DNA of 11,748 bases. Origin: Funneliformis mosseae (taxonomy: Eukaryota; Glomeromycota; Glomeromycetes; Glomerales; Glomeraceae). The notes under the pieces are model-generated. The model was not told the DNA's origin, searched no databases, and saw nothing but the letters and a program-made list of their open reading frames with translations. The first letter of the stretch is position 1; every line of letters starts with the position of its first letter. Shown one piece after another: positions 8,252 to 11,748 of this stretch. The stretch lies in contig CAJVPP010003399.1 of NCBI GenBank assembly GCA_910592005.1, positions 1 to 11,748 of the forward strand. The letters are read 5' to 3'. Made by a program: the position numbers and the translations under genes.

Positions 8252-8490
8252 TAACTATTTATATCTGATTAAGCATATACAGCAATCAGCAGATGTATAA
8301 AATAACAGCATATTCAATAATAAATTTAGATAAAAATTCATTTATAGTAGATCCAAATGTAATTAAAGAATATTTTTGTCTAAAATAAAAAGCATCACAA
8401 CCACTTCTAATTTAATAAAATATTATAATCTATATATATACAATATATATTCCAGCAAATTTAATAAAGATACTTATAAAATATATATGG

Positions 8491-8510
8491 GAATCCAAAT
8501 AGCAAAAGCT
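8491..8510 (-). repeat. Inverted arm matching 9218-9237
   Basis: On the minus strand this reads AGCTTTTGCTATTTGGATTC; the plus strand at 9218-9237 reads the same with one change. Similarity continues weakly inward (ATTGG near 8523 and 9203). The two arms face each other around the broken gene at 8688-8980, with about 707 bp between them. Confidence 0.6.
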
Positions 8511-8639
8511 AGGATTTAGACCAATCATGTGATTTTGAGATTTCATAATAATCATATGCCTATAAGTCTAGCCATTCAAAGAATATATTTTTCTGCTCAT
8601 AATATATTAGTAATAAAGACGTAAATTTTAACATTTTTT

Positions 8640-8687
8640 GCAATCAATTATTTTAAAAATTTTCGCATTTTTTCATTTATAAATAAT
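8640..8687 (+). promoter_or_regulatory. Possible core promoter and 5' leader
   Basis: TTTATAAATAAT sits directly before the ATG at 8688, preceded by T-rich sequence with TTTTCGCATTTTTTC. A TATA-like word in such AT-rich DNA is weak evidence, and a TATA box this close to the start codon would be unusual. This could simply be leader sequence. Confidence 0.2.
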
Positions 8688-8980
8688 ATGGAACACAGCA
8701 TTTATTTTAATAATGATAGTGAAAATGAAAATATTTTGTCTGCTTTAGAAGAGTTTAATAATACATTTTTTATTGAAAATTTAAGTTCTAATAGCGAAAA
8801 AAATACGTCTGATAATGAAATTATTTCTAATTCTAATAATATTGAGAATGTCGAAGATGGTAAAGAAAATTTTATTGAAAAATTTAATGAAATGCACTTA
8901 AGTAACTTGAATTTATAGAAAATTCAGATAATTTTATTGAAGATGAAGTTTATGATCAAAAAAATAAGTTTTCAGAATGA
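8688..8980 (+). pseudogene. 5' part of a broken gene, acidic Asn/Ser/Glu-rich N-terminus
   Basis: The ATG at 8688 opens a 76-codon frame (ending at TAG 8916-8918) beginning MEHSIYFNNDSENENILSAL. It is rich in Glu, Asn, Asp and Ser with repeated NIE/NEI words and is probably disordered. A second frame continues the same composition without a break from 8906 to the TGA at 8978-8980 (EFIENSDNFIEDEVYDQKN, then KFSE). A one-base frameshift around 8895-8917 therefore seems likely. The TGA follows KFSE and precedes TNLF, where a Trp codon would be plausible. Similar acidic leaders before a KFS-W segment occur, as far as I remember, in FAR1/MULE-like transposase-derived proteins of mycorrhizal fungi. 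That link is a guess; no DNA-binding or catalytic motif is present here. Downstream sequence is not coding. Confidence 0.4.
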
Positions 8981-9217
8981 ACTAATTTGTTTATTTTTTC
9001 ACAAAATATTATACTAACTTCATTAAAAATATTTATATAAAGTTCATGGTTTATATTAAAAATTATACTAAAGAACTGTTAAAAGTTTCAATTATATACA
9101 TGCAAAATTTCATTGTAGGTTATTAAGACCATTTTATTTTTCTTAAAAATGATCATCAAAATTAATTATGTGATTTTAACCTCTATTTACTCAAAATTGC
9201 AATATTGGCTGAGCTTC

Positions 9218-9302
9218 AGCTTTTACTATTTGGATTCTTATATGTTACTTTTAAATATTAATTAAGGCTAGCCACTGGTCGATCATGATTAAAAATCTAG
9301 TT
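9218..9302 (+). repeat. Dispersed repeat, copy C, plus inverted arm
   Basis: Bases 9218-9237 pair with the inverted arm at 8491-8510, and 9240-9302 repeats 6276-6334 in direct orientation. The two features are contiguous, so this copy is the most complete one. It contains the only near-GC patch nearby (GGCTAGCCACTGGTCGATCATG). It could be a fragment of a transposon or a family-specific gene flank. Confidence 0.5.
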
Positions 9303-9309
9303 AATTATA

Positions 9310-9500
9310 AGTAAATTTATATTATGAATGAAGGTTCAATTTATCTTTTTTTTGCTTAAAAAAAATTGAAATTTTGAAATAATCTAAAATACTAAACTAG
9401 CTAAATCGAGAATTATTAAAAAATTAATTATTCAAAAATAATAAATTCTTTATTTTGTAAATCAGATTGATAAAGATTTTAAATTTATTTTGGTATTGAA
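9310..9500. other. No gene seen
   Basis: AT-rich filler. The only notable item is the word AGATTGATAAAGATT at about 9466, shared with about 6487. Confidence 0.4.
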
Positions 9501-9965
9501 TATTTAATTATTTTATTTAGAATTTATGCCTTCTTTTTATGTTTCTTTTGAGTCAGAACTCTTCTGCAAGTATTAGGTAATATTTTTGGGATTATTTTTT
9601 TACCTTTAAAAATTTTATGCTGTAGCGATAGATTTTGATTGGTAAGTTTTATTTTTTCTTCTTCCTTTTTTACATTATATTCTTTTGATTCTTGATAGTT
9701 CTAATTTTATTTTCTTTTAGGTACTTTTTAGAGGGTTAGTTCGATCTGCTGTAGTAAGACTTTAGTATTTATTATTATTTTTTATTTTAAGCAATATTTT
9801 TTTTTGATTTTATCTTTTCAATAATTTTTTTTTAGGTAATTTATTTTGCTTTGAATAGTGACTGAATGATTTCTTATTTTTTTTATAATTTTTAGATTTT
9901 TTTTCAGATTTGTTCACTTCTGAATGGTTATTTTTCAGGCCTTTCTATTTATAATTAGTCTTCAA
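9500..9965 (+). other. T-rich tract with splice-like signals, one candidate intron
   Basis: The best candidate intron is 9642-9720 (79 nt): donor GTAAGT, CTAAT about 20 nt before the end, and acceptor TTTTCTTTTAG. Joined flanks read FDW|YFLEG before a stop, so any exon is short and broken. More acceptor-like TTTTTAG/TTTTTCAG words follow at about 9835, 9896, 9908 and 9940 without matching donors. The stretch may be remnants of an intron-rich gene, or chance in T-rich sequence. Confidence 0.25.
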
Positions 9966-10535
9966 AAAAGGTATAGTAATTCTCTTAGTGTATCTTTTGA
10001 CCTAATGAATATTATAATTCCAATTATTCATTTCTTAATTACATTATATAGTATAGAACTGATTTGAATTATAAAAAATTATACATTATATTTTTTTTAT
10101 TTTTTATAATATCATTTTATCCTAATTTTAAATTGGTTAATTCATAAATATTGGAAAACAAAAATTGAGGGTGATTTTCATTTTTTTATAATAACTTTTT
10201 TTTGCAATTTATGTTAATTTACTCTATGGTATAAATTCATCATTTTCATTTTTTTAAAATATTGTAGAATTGTTCTAAGGTAAAATTTACCTCAATAAAA
10301 TAAGTTCTGTTTTCTGAATTTCTAAAGATGAAAGAGGCAAGCAATAGAGTATAGATTTTCAGTTTAACTCATTTAACTCTAAATATTTAATTTTAGAAAG
10401 TAGTTAGCTTTATTTGAAATACAAGTAGCGGTTAGATCCTTTTTAAGTTATTTGGAAATATTATTATTAGAAAAACTTTAAACTAAGGGCTAAGTTTTCT
10501 ATTAAGAAAAAAAAATAAAATAATAGCTTATCTGA
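9966..10535. other. No gene seen
   Basis: AT-rich sequence with T runs to about 10260 and A runs from about 10505. A short odd-centred palindrome, AGGTAAAATTTACCT, lies at 10278-10292. No gene is visible, but the last part (from about 10400) could be the decayed 5' portion of the coiled-coil gene that follows. Confidence 0.35.
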
Positions 10536-10539
10536 ATAA

Positions 10540-11383
10540 AAAAAAATAATTTTAAATAACAATTTAAAAAAAAATTTAAAAGACTTAGAAATGAGAATTA
10601 AGAAATTAAAGCAAAGTTACAAAAGGTTTCATATACAAATCAAATATTTAAAAGAAAAAGTTGGAAAGTGAGAAAAACTAAAATCAATATTAATAATTTA
10701 GAAGAAAAAGTTAAAGAATGAGAAGGAAAAATAAAAGTTAATTTTAATAATTTAGAAGAAAAGATTAAATAATGAGAAGAAGTATCTAAAGAAAAGTAAG
10801 GAATTATTAATTAATTAGAAAAAAGAATCAGTAAACTTAAATTAACATTAATTATTTATGATGATATTATTGATGGTTTAACTATTACATATATTAATAA
10901 AGATGACATATTAAACTACTTTGGTAAATTACAAAGATATCAAAAATTGACAAAACTCTATTGTAATAAAGATTAAATAACAAGCTTACCTACATTGCCT
11001 AATTCTTTAATGAACTCTATTGTTATAGTACTTAAATAATAAGCTCACTAATATTACCTAACTTTTTAATGAAACTGTATTACTATAATACTCAAATTAC
11101 AAGCTTACTAATCTTATCAGACTCTTTAATAGTACTCTATTACTTTAGAACTCAAATAACAAGCTTGTCTATATTATCTAATTCCTTAATAGAACTTGAT
11201 TGCAATAAAACTGAAATAACAAGCTTACTAACACTACCTAATTTCTTAATATTACTCAATTGCTTTGATACTTAAATAACAAGCTTACCAACATTACCTA
11301 ACTCTTTAACTTATCTAGACTGTTCTGAAACTCTAATAATTTGTCTACCAAATAAACCCTATTTCTTAATGATATTACATTAG
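10540..11383 (+). pseudogene. Decayed coiled-coil plus leucine-rich-repeat gene
   Basis: The remnant reads through three frames joined by one-base shifts near 10675-10685 and 11012-11020. Part one (ATG at 10591, open upstream to 10540) is Lys/Glu-rich (LKDLEMRIKKLKQ, YLKEKV). Part two, 10680-10830, repeats NNLEEKVKE and NNLEEKIK in units of about 17-18 residues and predicts a coiled coil. A linker (YDDIIDGLTITYINKDDILN, then YFGKLQRYQKLTKLYCN) leads into seven LRRs. In-frame TGA codons at 10669, 10719 and 10773 occupy the same repeat column, followed each time by Glu. TAA codons lie at 10770, 10797, 10812, 10974, 11033 and 11273. The longest intact piece is 11069-11275. I infer a cytosolic protein-interaction scaffold before decay, but family membership beyond LRR is unknown. 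Confidence 0.6.
10977..11383 (+). repeat. Seven 60-bp leucine-rich repeats
   Basis: The codons for the S of ITSL lie at 10983, 11042, 11102, 11162, 11222, 11282 and 11342, a strict 60-bp step except for one missing base between the first two. The consensus is close to ITSLPTLPNSLIxLxCxxTQ, a 20-residue LRR with the LPxLPxSLxxL pattern of short bacterial-type and amoebal or giant-virus-type LRRs. Thr stands where such repeats usually have Asn before the xI/L position. Three of the six Q/E positions between repeats are TAA, two are CAA and one is GAA. The final repeat is degenerate (LIICLPNKPYFLMI) and ends at TAG 11381-11383, probably the natural end of the array. Confidence 0.7.
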
Positions 11384-11748
11384 TTTCGTAACTTCAAATA
11401 AAATCTCAAAAGGGTAAATAAAACTAAGACAATTAGTCAAAAAATCATGGGTGAGGATTCACAATAACGTCAAAGAATTATTCTTAATAATAAACACGTA
11501 AGATAAACACAAAATAAACACAAAGTCAACTTAAAGATATTTCAGAGATTATGCTTCAGAGACTCCAAGTCAATATAGCGAATCAATACAATATCATATA
11601 ATAAGTTCACTAATAAAAGGAATTGCATGAATGCAAAAAGGGTTACAGATAATTTATAACAGTTTACGAAGGATAAGTTTTATACTTGGTTAATTATACT
11701 CCTTTATTAATATAATATATAAGTTTAGTACCTAAAAGATTAAGATCT
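11384..11748. other. Non-coding tail, possible LTR fragment at 11448-11661
   Basis: No ORF is visible. Composition is less homopolymeric than upstream. Between TG at 11448 or 11452 and CA at 11660-11661 the sequence could be a solo LTR of about 210 bp (minus strand starts TGTTATAAATTATC and ends GTGAATCCTCA), with AAACAC-rich sequence inside. No flanking 4-6 bp duplication and no primer-binding site or polypurine tract was found, so this is a weak suggestion. GCATGAATGC near 11625 is a minor palindrome. Confidence 0.2.

Noticed and set aside
9500..9965. Opposite-strand copies of the exon-like array
   Set aside because: Shared words such as GCTGTAGTAA and GTAAG are too short, and their order does not match the array unit.
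10669..10775. Mollicute DNA (TGA read as Trp)
   Set aside because: Several TAA codons in the same reading, frameshifts, and intron-like and transposon sequence nearby argue against a bacterial endosymbiont contig.
10540..11383. Ciliate-type genetic code (TAA/TAG as Gln)
   Set aside because: It would explain the TAA column but not the one-base frameshifts. The exon-like array also has stops in a column where the open copies have Trp or Gln. Decay is simpler, though not excluded by sequence alone.

Overview
The window is eukaryotic, nuclear-looking and extremely A+T-rich (roughly four fifths A+T by eye). It has long A- or T-rich low-complexity tracts, no rRNA or tRNA that I can recognise, no bacterial gene layout and no intact gene of ordinary length. 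Short GT...AG intron-like segments, an Asn/Glu/Ser-rich conceptual protein and dense degenerate repeats fit a repeat-rich early-diverging fungus. An arbuscular mycorrhizal (Glomeromycotina) fungus is my best guess, but another AT-rich eukaryote is possible. Taxonomy is inference.

Layout. 1-210: iterated TTGTCC/GGACAA motifs and a possible spliced minus-strand exon pair running off the left edge. 210-2900: mostly featureless, with a few less AT-rich islands (around 1010-1050, 1170-1250, 1370-1420), one doubtful 68-codon ORF at 2166, and a T-rich tract. 2916-3188: two copies of a 162-bp, in-frame tandem duplication whose minus strand reads as decayed protein. 3487-3569: hexamer-derived simple repeat. 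3674-3790: small foldback element flanked by TA. About 3800-5430: ten-copy tandem array, the most interesting object here. On the minus strand each unit looks like a T-rich intron, an acceptor AG, a 57-nt (19-codon) exon and a GTAAGC donor. 5431-7050: low complexity with hairpins and one arm of a dispersed repeat.

7062-8243: a 1,182-bp non-autonomous DNA transposon with hAT-like features: an 8-bp target duplication (ATCTTAGC), imperfect 20-bp terminal inverted repeats, clustered TCAGTTCAG subterminal motifs and an internal satellite of about 100 bp. 8460-9305: a broken gene start (8688-8980) between inverted repeat arms. 9310-10500: T-rich sequence with one intron-like segment. 10540-11383: a decayed gene encoding a charged coiled coil followed by seven 20-residue leucine-rich repeats. 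11384-11748: non-coding, possibly LTR-derived.

The unifying theme is decay. Where remnants of coding sequence can be aligned to their own repeats, in-frame stops fall at columns where sister copies keep CAA/CAG, TGG or AGG, and most repeat differences are transitions. The hAT-like motif reads CAGTTCAG where other hAT elements often carry CGGTTCGG. I infer C-to-T decay (methylation or RIP-like), with stop-codon reassignment as a less likely alternative. I see no set of genes that work together as a functional system.
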